Source: Haemonchus contortus (taxonomy: Eukaryota; Nematoda; Chromadorea; Rhabditida; Trichostrongylidae). Taken from it: a DNA stretch of 64,000 bases. Within the stretch, counting starts at the first letter, position 1; each line of letters begins with the position of its first letter. The stretch is from the NCBI GenBank assembly GCA_000469685.2, contig LS997563.1:21026687-21090686 (forward strand), in the 5' to 3' direction. Shown piece after piece: positions 34,501 to 44,184 of this stretch. The notes beneath the pieces are model-generated. The model saw nothing but the letters and a program-made list of their open reading frames with translations, had not been told where the DNA came from and did no database searches. The translations under genes and the position numbers were made by a program.

Positions 34501-37500
34501 CCACCGGAACCTTCTGCTCCATCATTATTAGATTGGTCTTCGACACTCAGACTTGGATCGAGATATGGTGACTGATTGGCAGCAGTGCACGACCACTACC
34601 AGCGGAGGCACAATCATTTTTTGCAGAGAACATGTCCTTAAACACCGATACCGATCTGGCCTCTTGTTATAGCGATCCTCCTCAAATTTTCCCACGCAAA
34701 TTTCACTCTTTGGGCAGGAATTCAGTATTGCCCAGGATGAAAATCCACGGAGGAAATGGCAATGAATGTTAGTAGATGTTTCGCTCTGCTCGACCCTTTG
34801 ACCCTTGATAACCTTTTTACTGCAATTGCCATCATAAATCCACTGATAACTAGGTAGAATATTTGCTATGCATTGACCTTTGAATGTTTGCACACCGTAT
34901 CGGCTGGGTATAAATACCCGTTACACCACCGATACAGGGCCTTTTTGCGCTTTCAATAAATCTGCACAAAGCCACTGTAACCATACAAATCGCTCGAAGA
35001 AAAGGGTAAAGGCAAGCCAGCCACTAATCAAAATTTCTTGTTCCCCAACCGGGACAATTTTTGGTGCATCGGCCGAATCCTGCCACATTTTCCCGTTCCA
35101 TCCGTTCCATCGGATAACTCCGATTGAACTTGGAATAAACCCTTCGTCTGAAAGCAAAGCTTTGCATAAGCCTATTCCCACGGCAAAACCCGTTGGAACC
35201 AGAAGCTGTTACTGTTCAGAGCAAAGTATCGACCGGTCTTTGGCAAAATCCATAGACCAGGAAATAATTTGCAAAAAAAAGAACAATAAACAAAGAAAAA
35301 GTCCGAAATGTCGCTAATTTTCCACAAATAGCCTATCGGATTCAACGCAAAGACTCTTAGTACTCTGCTAGGCAAGTACAGCTCATACGCAGAGGAGACA
35401 AACTCTGCAGGCGACGATCGCACACAGTGCGACGAGTACTCTATCGCAGTGAACCTAATAGCCGGCGGTATAAAAATAATGAAATCTAGCAGAGATTCCC
35501 TACAATCCCTCGTCGACAAATTAGAAAAAGGATTCGACGAAGCAAAAACTAGAGGTAACAAAAAAGACCTCATAAATGATATAGAAGACATTGATTCGAG
35601 CGCAAATTCACGGAAAAATAGCCCGTGCCAACGAAATGATCGACGTGTTGGAAGCACGACTAATAGAAAGCAAAAATAAACTGCAAAAACTTGTTCAAAA
35701 GCTGGGGATAAGCCCGAAAAGGAGCGAAGTAGCACAGCGCAATGGCGCTAAAGAGGACAAAACCAAGGCAGAGTCCACAGAAGATCCCGAAATCGACGGG
35801 GACGTAGCCTGGTTGTCAGAGGACATGTCCGACAGGTTGGACAACGTACAATTTGATAAAGAGAACGCGATTTGCCGCACTCGTAAAACCCAGCCAGTTA
35901 AAAATGCCGAGATTCTACGGCGACGAGGAGGACTTCCCAGAATACGGGGCAGTCTTCCGAACACTAGTGCACGGTAACAAAGTGTTAAGTACGAGGGGGA
36001 AAATGCTGCTCTTAAGAGACAGCTTTAGAGGAAGGGCTGAATTAGCCGAATTAGCCGTCGAAGGTATACAGTTAGTTCCAAAAAACTACAACTGGATGAT
36101 TGAAGCTCTTGAAAAAAATATGGAAATAAACCCATAAACAGAACGAAAATAGTACAAAAATTGACATGCGTCCAGCGGCCAACAACGCGGCTGCTTGCAA
36201 CAATGTCTTCGACAGAATTAGAATGCTCATTAACCAAATGGTATCAGCAGGTCAAGACATACGCATTGTGCAAGACGCGCTATGGACAGAGAAGATTCTC
36301 GAAAAATCTCATACGGCATCGTGAAAAACGTCCTGATTAGTACACAGAGCAAGGACGAGGTCAAAATTGAAGACATAATGAACGAGCTGGAAAGAGGGAT
36401 AGAAGCGATGAAATTTGTAGAATCAAGATCACGCAACTTCTCAATGCACGACCACAACGGAGAAAGAGAGAAATACTCCAAAGAACAGCTGTATAAGGCT
36501 TCAAAGGCGTGCGTATATTGCAAAAATGCCAACCACACGTCAAATTATTGCAGAACGGTGGTAGGAATAAATGAAAGGAGAGACATCCTGAAAAAGGCGC
36601 AACTGTGTTGGAAGTGCTCTGCTGACAGCCATGAAAGCAGCGAATGTCCCAAGAAAAATTGCCCGCGCTGCAAACAAATGCACGATGTCAGCCTATGCGT
36701 CGCCAATGGCCCCATGCAAAAAAGGAACGGTTTCAATGACCCTAGAAAATCAAGTTCTGGATTCCAGCCTAGGAACAACATACCACCGAACCAAGAAACC
36801 CTATCAAAATACAGGGAAAAGGCAGCCGTGAACTGATAATAGTCCCAAAGATGCTCGGAATAACGGACCCTTTCAAGGTAGATTAATAGCCAATAATGCC
36901 TGCGTCTATTCTGACAATGCAAAGAACTATGCCAATAAAGCAAAGGAGCAAATCGTGCTAATGACAGCCGAAGGTAGCGTGTGGAACTATATCATGGACT
37001 AATTCGAAAAAGTACTGTGTTCTTCGATACGGGAGCTCAGAAAACGCTCATAGGAGAACAGACGGCACAGGATCTGGCACTCTTCAAGCAATCACGAGAA
37101 ATACATGCCACGTCGGGAGATGGTGGACACACAGAAATGTTCCAAAGTAACGTGGTCACACTTAAAATTCTCACTGCACACGGCATGGAAATTGACATGA
37201 AAGCCCAAACAAAACCGCTAATCACAAATGGATTTTATCGGTGCACTTGTCGAAGGAGGACAAAAACTTCCTCCAACTGAACGGTCTTTGGGTATGCAAT
37301 CCACGAGTTTAGGCAGAACATCAGAATCCCCATATTCTTGCTGGACTGGACCATTATTATCACTTGGTCCTCCGAATAGTAAGCTCCTACAATTGGATTG
37401 CACATCGCCAAAACAATTTTCGGCCCCAGCATTCATGGCCGTGGTATCATACCTATGCAGACAAACAGCAGCGGAATCCACGAACGATGCAGTCCCTTGT

Positions 37501-40500
37501 CAACTGATCCAGAGAGCAAACAGCTCATGCAACAACTAACTGCTATCAGCGAGCCTACAGAAGCAGGAATGCTCAAAAAACTGTTCGAGTTGCGAGGTCT
37601 GGGGATCAATCCCCACGAGCTGACAAGAGAAGATACTACATTCTCATATTTTCAGAAGTATTCAAAAAGAACACAAATCAAAAACGGAACAGTCACAGCA
37701 CCACTACCTTCAAAAGAGAACGTGACTGATCTCTCAGATAACTATACCGTAGACCGTAGACTCATATCACTGTGAAAACACATGCAGAGTAACAAAGAGC
37801 AGCAAAATGGTGCACAAAAAATTCTGGAGAGTATATTCCCAAAGATGTGGTTGAACACGCTGATGAAGTAAATACGAACAGCGTTGGCTGTTACTACATG
37901 CCACACTCAGGAGTATGGCGCCCTGCAAAACCAGAACCACTACGAATAGTATTCGACGCTTAGTCGAAAAAATGCGGGCAACTGTCTTTGAATGGCTGCT
38001 TTCATAGTCCGCCGGCCGGCCGGCCGGCGTGCCGGCGCGCGTGCCGGCGGACTATGAAAGCAGCCAATGACGTTGTCCATACCGGAGAATCGTTTGTGAA
38101 CAAAATTCACGACATTCCAGTTGCAAGCAGAACCAGCAGAATAATATTGCTGTGCGTTATTCAAGCAGCATTCACACAAATAAGACTGCAAGAAGAGCAT
38201 AAAGACCTCGGCAGATTCTTATGGTTCAAGAAGGCAAGCTAGCCACTAATCAAAAACCCTTGTTCCCAAACCGTGACAATTTTTGGTTCTGCGCGACCCT
38301 TTGACCCTTGATAACCTTCACTGTAATTGCCATTATAAAACCACTGATAACTATTTAGAATATTTGCTACGCAGTGACCTTTGAATGTTTGTCACCCCGT
38401 ATCAGCTGGGTATAAATAACCGTTACACGCCGATACGGGGCCTTTTTGTGCTTTCAATAAATCTGCACAAAGCCACTGTAACCATACAAATCACCCAAAC
38501 AAAAGGGTAAAGGCAAGCTAGCCACTAAACAAAAACTCTTGTTCCCAAACCGGGACAGTAGACGTAAAGTCACAGCCACCTGAGTTCATTTTTAGCTTAA
38601 AGTGACAGGTCAGCGGAGGAATTATTACTATTAATTTATAATTGCCGAAATGATGGCGGCCGATATGATCGCACATGAAATCGTCGTATGCATCATTTCG
38701 GTGCAAACGTCATGAGACACTCCGATGCACGTGTAACGTTTTTGATTCATTCACAATTTCATTCAACCTCTAATCGTCAAACTATGTGACCAACATCATA
38801 ATCGATGCTTTTATCGACGAGGGAGCAGGCCGGCTACATTCTCCTCTCTCATGGAAAGGAGACCGTGAGTCTAAGAAATCTGCGGCAGAATTTCTGGGTT
38901 AAATTTCTGAATTTCATTTTGATCAAAACCTGGCTTGAGAGGTGATGGTCAGAACAGCTCAGGGGGGGGGGGGGGGGGGGGGGGAGGGTTGGGAGTAGGG
39001 AGCGATATCAAGCCAAGCTCCTGCAACCTGGACTGTCTGGTGATAGCGTGAGGCTGGGAATGAGCAACTCAGCATCAAAGATGAACCTTCCTTGAGGCCG
39101 TTCTCGTTCAGGCAACATGAATGGAATTTTCGGTGGAAAACGAATCTTTTGCTGTTGTCAAAAAGGACCTAGTTCTCATCCACCATTACCAAACCTGTAG
39201 AAGCTCCTTCCACATGGAAGCGATTAGGAGCTAACGCAGGAGCTACGTGTGACGGAAATCGTCGCTTAATTTTTGGGAATCATCTAGCAAGACACTTTGC
39301 GGTGAGAACGTGGTTGAGGGGTCACACATAACAGTGTAAGTATATCAAGGGATGAACGCGGTACTACGTGTCTTACGCCAGCGACATGCGATTTTTCAAT
39401 TACCCTAAAATTCCACAGATAAGAGCGGTTTAATTTACCGGTGAAAAAAGAATTGGAATGAAATTGAAATGGAATGCAGTCACCCTCTAACTTAATGGAT
39501 GGATAAATAAAAACCAAAGAAGAAGTTAAGAAGAAGCCTCGCTTCTCAACTCTAAACCCCGCCCACTTAATTAACAATTCATATAGAAGGATAGCGATTC
39601 TAACGGATCGCTATTTTCCTGTATGAATTGTTTATTGAGTGAGCGGGGTTTAGAGTTAAGGGGCGGAGCTTCTTTCAACTTCTTTGGTTTTTATTTATCC
39701 ATCCATCAAGTTAGAGGGTGACCGCAGTCAATTTCAATTTCATTCCAATTCATTTTTCACAGTAAATTAAACCGCTCTTATCTACGGAATTTTAGGGTAA
39801 GCCTTTGAAGAAGGTAAGGAGCTCCGGAATGGTCGAGTATTCAGCTTTTTCAGAGGTAATCATTTCATTCACCATGGCGATGTTCTAAACACCCCCTCCT
39901 CCCCCCCCCCCCCCCCTCCCTCCCCTCCTTTCCCCGCTCCTAACTACATCCTCACCATTTTTGCAATCGCGCCTGTGGAAGTCGAACGTTGCTTCGATCG
40001 CGCAATTCAATTCCCTGCTCGTGATGTCCTGCATTTCATTTCTTCTCTCATCGAACCATCGAATCTCCAAACTGAAAGCGAGCGAATAAATAACTAACGC
40101 ACGCAAAACTGATGAATCCTTCAAGATCCATTAAAATGTTGCCAGTGGTAACGCTAAATTTCTTCTAGGATGAGGTGATGGTCCGAGGACAACAGAGGTT
40201 TATGTAAAAAGACGAGAATACACTCAAACTTGTTTATTAAGATTTCCGAGACTAAGACCAGACCAGCCTAATAATATAACGCAATGTAAATAAAAAGCAG
40301 GTAGTGCCCTCAAATAGATACGTTGCGAGAGTCGAGAACATATCAATGTGTCTTGAAAGTTTGCGCTTGTACCTCATATATCATCATGACTTGTAATCTT
40401 TTTTCCAGATATAGGTGATTCCGCCCAATCTCCCACCGTTACCATTGGGTAGGATCTTTTTGCTTGCGTAAGATATTTATCCTCAAAGTATCACAAACAG

Positions 40501-40807
40501 TTATCTACTCAACTCGATTCTGTCGTTAGAGTGAAAAAAATAAGCTTTTTTTCAGAAAAAAATTCCAAGTTGGAGCAACCTATGAATTTCTTTAACACTA
40601 CCTGCCTTGTTTTTCTTGACTAACACGTTAACGGGATTATTTCAGGTTTCTGGCATGCAGAACAGTGCCTTTCAAAACATGGAGGAACCGTTTCTGAACA
40701 TGGTGAAGGAAGCGCTTCAAGATCGGTTCAACGAAAAGGCAGAAGGACTGTTCAGAAAGTTTTTCCAATTCTGTCTTAAATATTTGTTGGAAGGTTTCAA
40801 TGGCTAA
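22336..40807 (+). CDS. nematode globin-like protein, four exons
   Basis: Joined exons give about 194 residues, and all three junctions keep frame. The N-terminal about 40 residues are a Pro/Ala-rich extension beginning MGSSAGAK, which fits an N-myristoylation signal and suggests membrane attachment. The globin fold then shows helix A (FTLKNYWKTI with the conserved Trp), the B/C helices ending NPENASLYAKLK (Tyr at the CD1 position usually held by Phe), helix E (NPGFEAVAGNYLKVFDD; the distal site appears not to be His), the proximal His in VGKMHRTK, and helices G/H ending LLEGFNG. It probably binds haem and an oxygen-type ligand; the role is unknown. An in-frame TAA directly precedes the ATG, fixing the start. 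C. elegans has many globins with N-terminal extensions, one reported as myristoylated (GLB-26); orthology is untested. Introns 1 and 3 are filled with transposons. Confidence 0.88.
22536..24969. other. globin intron 1, 5' part
   Basis: AT-rich intronic DNA. Short frames near 24517-24946 on both strands show no domain. Nothing assignable. Confidence 0.5.
24970..25025 (+). repeat. SINE fragment
   Basis: 'taagcattta', 'attctgaatgaaagtcgaat' and 'gcgggagtacg' match the 3' body of the SINE at 45420-45475 and, inverted, at 27740-27800. Confidence 0.6.
25363..25931 (+). mobile_element. internally deleted mariner
   Basis: The left end ATAGGTTGATGCATGATTAT (from 25363) pairs with the inverted right end ATAATTATGCATCAACCTAA (to 25931). 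Near the right end the frame RDRNFSARGIRLSNKWEAVL...GVDGEY matches the C-terminal tail of mariner transposases. The rest of the gene is missing, so this is a 569-bp non-autonomous derivative. It lies in globin intron 1. Confidence 0.8.
25932..27707. other. globin intron 1, middle
   Basis: Frames of up to 94 codons with no domains. Nothing assignable. Confidence 0.45.
27708..28040 (-). mobile_element. tRNA-derived SINE, minus strand
   Basis: On the minus strand it starts near 28040 with a tRNA-like head: 'gtagtggcaagtggcgcac' resembles an A box, and 'ggggttcaaatctcgg' matches the pol III B box. The body includes 'actgacttgcacatcggctg' and 'gaagtcgagtgcggggacgc', and it ends in (CCTTAT)n-like repeats at about 27708-27735. 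A related copy is split at 44185-45540 and a fragment lies at 24970. It is non-coding and depends on a LINE for movement. Confidence 0.75.
28041..29988. other. globin intron 1, with a diverged direct repeat
   Basis: About 100 bp at 28855-28955 and 29475-29580 are similar in the same orientation ('gtcaca.g.caaag', 'cgatccgt.ttgaagaaaagctgtat', 'agttg.gcgt'). No gene recognised. Confidence 0.5.
29989..30215 (+). mobile_element. mariner 5' end fragment
   Basis: TTAGGTTGATGCATAATTAT at 29989 is the same terminal repeat as at 25363 and 25931, and the similarity to the deleted mariner continues to about 30205 ('gcgatctcag.a.ctttttt'). The following 'aaacaaattttattta..gaaacgac' resembles the inverse of that element's 3' flank, so the copy may be fused head to tail and decayed. 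Confidence 0.65.
30475..31315 (+). repeat. dispersed repeat R1, copy c
   Basis: Collinear with 1030-1745 and ends in the same 'tagggcgggtattgta' before an AT microsatellite. It lies in globin intron 1. Confidence 0.6.
31305..31385. repeat. (TATATATTA)n microsatellite
   Basis: Regular 'tatatattatata' repeats, about 80 bp, abutting the R1 end. Confidence 0.93.
31400..32225 (-). pseudogene. Penelope-like reverse transcriptase fragment
   Basis: On the minus strand, reading from 32150 downward: a PVFYSLIKIHKL block (about 31880), GGPTGRISW (about 31790), a broken first-Asp region with a TNV-like remnant, then GQYFSQKRGLAAGRRIAPIL and CFMSRIE (about 31490-31410). These are the fingers-to-palm motifs of Penelope-like RTs, of which the last is close to QTSGLAMGQ in the copy at 11140. 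The YIDD box is missing, cut off at the left end, and several stops intervene. It is a relic in globin intron 1, antisense to the gene. Confidence 0.75.
32468..32591 (+). CDS. globin exon 2
   Basis: Follows the acceptor gtattccag. Its first base completes an Arg codon. It codes for helices B to E and ends at the donor gtatga. Confidence 0.88.
32645..32743 (+). CDS. globin exon 3
   Basis: Separated from exon 2 by a 53-bp intron (acceptor ttgtcatag). It codes for the end of helix E through the proximal His. The donor gttata is weak. Confidence 0.88.
33162..34180 (+). pseudogene. mariner transposase, inactivated
   Basis: The N-terminal helix-turn-helix is clear (ITFYEWCRGTGVTATVHSIN, TVNRWLARFKERD). 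The first catalytic motif, normally TGDE, reads TGHE near 33590, losing the Asp. The second (family HDNARPH) is overwritten by the hairpin at 33854-33900, leaving only ARPH. The third is intact in IAPSDYHLFWPL near 33975. The last part keeps the FFDSESPQLWEKRIADLP tail. Frameshifts and stops lie at about 33600-33720. It is clearly dead. Confidence 0.85.
33854..33900. repeat. 22-bp-arm hairpin inside the mariner
   Basis: Arms 33854-33875 and 33879-33900 with a 3-nt loop (TAG) and one mismatch. The right arm encodes the native ARPH part of the transposase, so the left arm is a reversed copy of it. Confidence 0.92.
34233..34783. other. unassigned; possible 5' part of the BEL element
   Basis: Two minus-strand frames (64 and 121 codons) show no domain. 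It could be U3 sequence of the BEL LTR absent from the truncated 3' copy, or unrelated intron DNA. Confidence 0.35.
34784..35056 (+). repeat. BEL 5' LTR (recognisable part)
   Basis: Shares 'cgaccctttgacccttgata', 'gctgggtataaata', 'tgctttcaataaatctgcac' (here 'tgcgc') and the end 'ccgggaca' with 38288-38557. Similarity begins at about 34784; the true outer edge may lie further left. Confidence 0.8.
34909..34916 (+). promoter_or_regulatory. LTR TATA box
   Basis: TATAAATA inside the LTR, followed about 40 bp later by AATAAA (34955-34960). Together they mark a typical LTR promoter and RNA 3'-end signal. The 3' copy keeps both, at about 38411 and 38456. Confidence 0.65.
35330..36840 (+). pseudogene. 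BEL gag with three zinc knuckles, broken
   Basis: The N-terminal coiled-coil region (SLQSLVDKLEKGFDEAKTRG) shifts frame near 35615 into a second helical stretch (ANEMIDVLEARLIESKNKLQ). A shift near 35910 leads to the conserved RFYGDEEDFPEYGAVFRTLV block typical of BEL/Pao gag. A stop near 36135 and another shift follow. The 36282-36836 frame then carries zinc knuckles CVYCKNANHTSNYC, CWKCSADSHESSEC and the variant CPRCKQMHDVSLC. Gag would package element RNA; at least four lesions prevent that. Confidence 0.82.
36970..38236 (+). pseudogene. BEL protease and partial reverse transcriptase
   Basis: The protease shows FFDTGAQKTLIGE near 37020, with catalytic DTGA intact. A frameshift near 37240 and a stop near 37375 precede the linker. 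The 37398-37775 frame holds IFGPSIHGRG and the connecting region (ELRGLGINPHELTRED). The RT start (EPLRIVFDA, then a stop near 37962) is followed by SLN, the 72-bp palindromic insertion, DVVHTGESFVNKIHD and the first catalytic region CVIQAAFTQIRL, where the family's catalytic Asp reads Val. The frame ends at 38236 at the LTR junction. No later RT motif, RNase H or integrase remains. Confidence 0.8.
37994..38065. mobile_element. 72-bp palindromic insertion in the BEL RT
   Basis: The arm GGCTGCTTTCATAGTCCGCC...GGC (37994-38016) and its exact complement (38043-38065) flank a 26-bp CCGG/GCGC-rich centre. AAT stands on both sides (37991-37993 and 38066-38068). Removing the insert and one AAT restores the expected SLN-DVVHTG join. 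The 75-bp gain is in frame and free of stops. Confidence 0.85.
38288..38557 (+). repeat. BEL 3' LTR (recognisable part)
   Basis: Copy of 34784-35056 with TATAAATA and AATAAA. A partial extra LTR end lies immediately upstream at 38233-38277. Confidence 0.8.
38558..39400. other. globin intron 3; G-run
   Basis: No gene recognised. A near-pure poly-G tract of about 24 bases lies at 38961-38984. Confidence 0.5.
39401..39799. mobile_element. foldback (MITE-like) element, about 195-bp arms
   Basis: The left arm from TACCCTAAAATTCC (39401-39598) and right arm to GGAATTTTAGGGTA (39607-39799) are long, well-matched inverted copies around an 8-nt loop. Shared inner blocks include 'tctaaaccccgc', 'ctttggtttttatttatcca' and 'gttagagggtgac' (in one orientation each). 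The ends could be a duplicated TA target. No coding frame. It lies in globin intron 3. Confidence 0.88.
39800..40645. other. globin intron 3, 3' part; C-run
   Basis: No gene recognised. A C/T-rich run lies at 39890-39935. The intron ends at the acceptor before 40646. Confidence 0.5.
40646..40807 (+). CDS. globin exon 4
   Basis: Acceptor gattatttcag is close to the nematode consensus TTTTCAG. It codes for helices G and H and ends in TAA at 40805-40807. No AATAAA lies close downstream; the first I see is near 41465. Confidence 0.88.
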   Translation, partial: VSGMQNSAFQNMEEPFLNMVKEALQDRFNEKAEGLFRKFFQFCLKYLLEGFNG

Positions 40808-43454
40808 ACAACAGTGACCTAATTATCATGCACAGATTTGCAGAGAACAGCATTATGCTCATTGTATCACTAATTATTTCCATATCGAAGGACACTGATA
40901 AGATAGTTTGCGCTCGGTTGAGCAGTGGGATGTGCACAGCACAAATATGGGAGAAAAATATGCATTTTTGCGTTCTACGGTGAATGTAATGGCTTGCAGA
41001 GAAGAACAATTCTGATTCAGCCAAGTGGTTCAAGAGCTCCTGTCAATGTCATAATAGCTATCCAATTTGCTTTGTCCTTTTTTGCGTATCAGAAGGAAGC
41101 ACTGTAAGCTCAGATTCGCCATGAAAGAAAGTTCAGTGTTGGGTTTGCGCCACTCTAATGTTCTGCCTCGTTCCACTTCTGCAGCAAAGGAGTAGCTCCT
41201 TTGCGCTACATGGACAATGCAGCCTTTTAGCGCAGATTATGTCTTTGTTGGAGTTGTTGGTCATTTGTGCTTGTTGATGTTTGTTCTGCTCTGGTGATTG
41301 CAAATCTTAACTCTGATGCGAGCTCACTCCGATGACGCCAAAGGGATGTCCTCGATTGTAAAAGTAGCACTGACATCAGAGGGTTAGAAGCAATTGTTGA
41401 CTTCATGCTCATCTCACATGTTAAATCACTTTTCTCCAAAGTCAAATCCTGTGCTGTTATTTATAATAAAAATGCTCAACTTCCTTCTAAGATCTGAAAC
41501 AGATCGCTCGCATTTCTACACTCAGAATTTGTTCAAGTGAATGAAGTGTTTCTTTGTACAGGAACTGTTTGGTAGTGCTCGTACAACTGTGAAACACAAA
41601 TCTATGTGTGCTTATCAGTACAGAAAGCCCTTTTCATATCCCTAAAAAGTATTTTACCTAGCCTAGTCGGCGGCATACATATTTCGGGCAAGTCATGCAA
41701 AATTTCGAAGAACCGAAAAAATTATTGTAACAGTGTCTTCAGCTATGAAATTTCGGAGTTGCTACTTGTTGTTCGAGAACTGCCTCCCGTTCGACCCTCA
41801 TTCATAGTTCTGGAGGCACTTTAATATTGCTTATACAAGCAAGGGTGTCGTTTCTTCTCTATAAGCAGTTGCTGAGCCAATCAATGTTCATTCAGTGTTT
41901 TCATCTTTCTGGGCGCGTCTGATTCCATTCAATCGTTCCGGGGATGGACGACTAGGTTGACAGGCAGAAATCAAGCTTTGTTCCTCATGAAATGCACATG
42001 ATGATGCGGTACTCAGCCTCCTCTCTCCTTTGAGTGTCAATCACAAAGAAGTAATCAGTACCAATATTTGAAGCTTATCGAGCAAGGAAGTTCAACAGTT
42101 ACTTGTAGTGACCACCTAAACTACTGACAGGTGAAATTCAATTACTTCTTCCTAACGGTCACCCACACAATGTAGTAATTGGCTAACATGATTAGAAAGT
42201 TTTTTGTAGCGTCTCTATTCTACGCCCTTTGCCTGCCAACCTAATTCCCCTATTACAGAAGCAGTCAGATCACTGGACTATCGTCAATTTTTTGCAAACT
42301 GGAACAGCCTAGCAGTGTACTCGTCTTTTTACTTCACATGACTCAGCCGTCCATCTGCTAATCATTATTTGATTTCCTTTATTGTGAAACTTCTGAATGT
42401 GAACTGAGATTTTCACATCTAATTATTATGAGATGATCATGAGCACTGCGTGATGTTATATTGTAAGGACGATAGTAAGTGTAGAAGGCACTATGAAAGC
42501 ATGTTGCCTCAATGATGCTCAACCGTTCCTTTCCTTCGCTCTTCATGAAGGACATTCAAACACAAGCACATGGTTTTGGGAGGGGGGGGGGGTTGGGACG
42601 AACCTCAGGCGAAGGACAGCCGTAAATGTCCCGAATTTCGACACCTAATGACAGATTAAACACTCGGTGTAGCACCAAAGAGTAGTCATAGTACTATCCC
42701 CACTTGACTATTATTTTTGCATTAGAGCGACTACATACATGAAGTTGTAAGGTATACATCCAATGGAGTAACCACCAAATTTAGGTCATCAGTTGATCTT
42801 GGCTGGGCACAATTTATAACTATGGTATTACTCGGTCTCAATGCTAAATGGTAAACTTATATATACTAGTCTAGTCCCACTCACAATCCTATGAATAGAG
42901 GGCATAAGAACGTCTTATTCATTCATTAGTATCATGCAATGTTTGGCAGCTGATTTAGTGGACGCAGGGAGGAGTACAGGTTTCTGTGATATTATGTTGG
43001 TGCACAAGTATTGCAACGCTTTTGAAATGCTATTTTATTCCGTCGTTTCCAAACTTTTCCGGGAAAGTTCCACAAATTTGAAAACGAATGCTTCCGAATG
43101 ATTCACCTGGATACAAACAAACGGCTCTGGTTTGACTATGGCAGAAATGGTTTAGGTTGAAAATTCCAATTTCCGATTCATCTACTGTAATATATCACGA
43201 GTACCTCATAAAGAGCTTCGCTAGAGAACGGAGGGATACTGCTGTCATCTTCCCTGCATTTGGTGAGAACGTTGTCTACCATTGACTATGCCTCTTCGGT
43301 TCAGTTTATGAATCTGGAAATATAAATTCTGCTAATCATGTTCACCGAACATGAGATATTGTCGGAGCATTATAGGACAATCCGGAAATTATACGCGGGT
43401 TTCACAGCAAAAAGAATAAGAAGGAACAGCAGCAGTAAAATATCTCCTCATCAC
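40808..43454. other. downstream of globin, no gene recognised
   Basis: Probably holds the globin 3' UTR at its left edge. Frames of up to about 78 codons show no domain. 'ttatgttggtgcacaagtat' near 42993 recalls a mariner terminal repeat, but no partner or transposase follows. A short poly-G lies near 42573-42590. Confidence 0.4.
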
Positions 43455-43715
43455 TGGGCGATCAGCTGGTTTCGCGCTGAACGGCGGGTCCTGGCGCGAA
43501 TCTTTGCAATCTGTACCGCATTTACATCTCGTCTGACGTGACATCGGTCTAGGGGCGGGAAGTTGGGTGCGAGCCTGTAACGGGCTCCCAGTATGCCCTG
43601 ACCGCTGAATTTTCGGGCGCGAGAGGGTCCTTCCTATTGCACTTGGGGGCCACTGTGTATTCCTAGAGCAGTAACCATTTTTATCGTGAACTGTGCCTTT
43701 GAACAAACTTTATTT
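43455..43715 (+). repeat. dispersed repeat R3, copy 2
   Basis: Matches 5860-6125, starting 'cgatcagctg' and ending with 'tttttatcgtgaactgtgc'. Confidence 0.5.
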
Positions 43716-44184
43716 TCACCATTTTTGAGAACCCTTATTCTTTACAAAATCGGCGAATTTTCTTGCATCTTTCACCACCCATATACTTTTCCCAACCGAA
43801 AATTCCTCTTTTCGATTTGAAAGGATACCTCAAAATTATTTTGACTGTGCCTATAGGTCAGATAAGTGGCCATAGAAAGTAAAAGTTTGTGAGTCTGTGT
43901 AACACCCTTCGTGTTAATGGTGAAACCCCGGCCTTCAACCGAGTACGTGCCGATATCTCGGCTGCCTGGTGGCTGGAATTGATAATAGCTGTTAAAGCTG
44001 ATAAGGGGTTATAAAAGACACGAGTCATCAGTCGGTGCCTCCTTTTGAGTCAATTGTGGGAGTTTGACATTTTGGCGAGCGATGTGGAATTTTTCTGGAT
44101 CATGGAACTATGTGTAAAAGATTAATAACTTAAGCGCAAGTTATTGCCACATTTCAGATCACTTTTCGGAGCATTGGCTCTCTA

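Larger units (their letters stand above)
34784..38557 (+). mobile_element. BEL/Pao LTR retrotransposon, truncated
   Basis: Order: LTR-like repeat (34784-35056), gag, zinc knuckles, aspartyl protease, early reverse transcriptase, LTR-like repeat (38288-38557). RNase H and integrase are missing. Just before the second repeat, at 38233-38287, lies a second LTR end followed by 10 bp of internal sequence, so pol was joined to an LTR by recombination rather than ending naturally. The element sits in globin intron 3, sense to the gene. Confidence 0.85.

Noticed and set aside
34352..34893. Minus-strand frames beside the BEL element
   Set aside because: No recognisable domain, and the right part overlaps the LTR.
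42993..43040. Mariner terminal-repeat-like sequence
   Set aside because: Single weak match with no partner end or transposase nearby.
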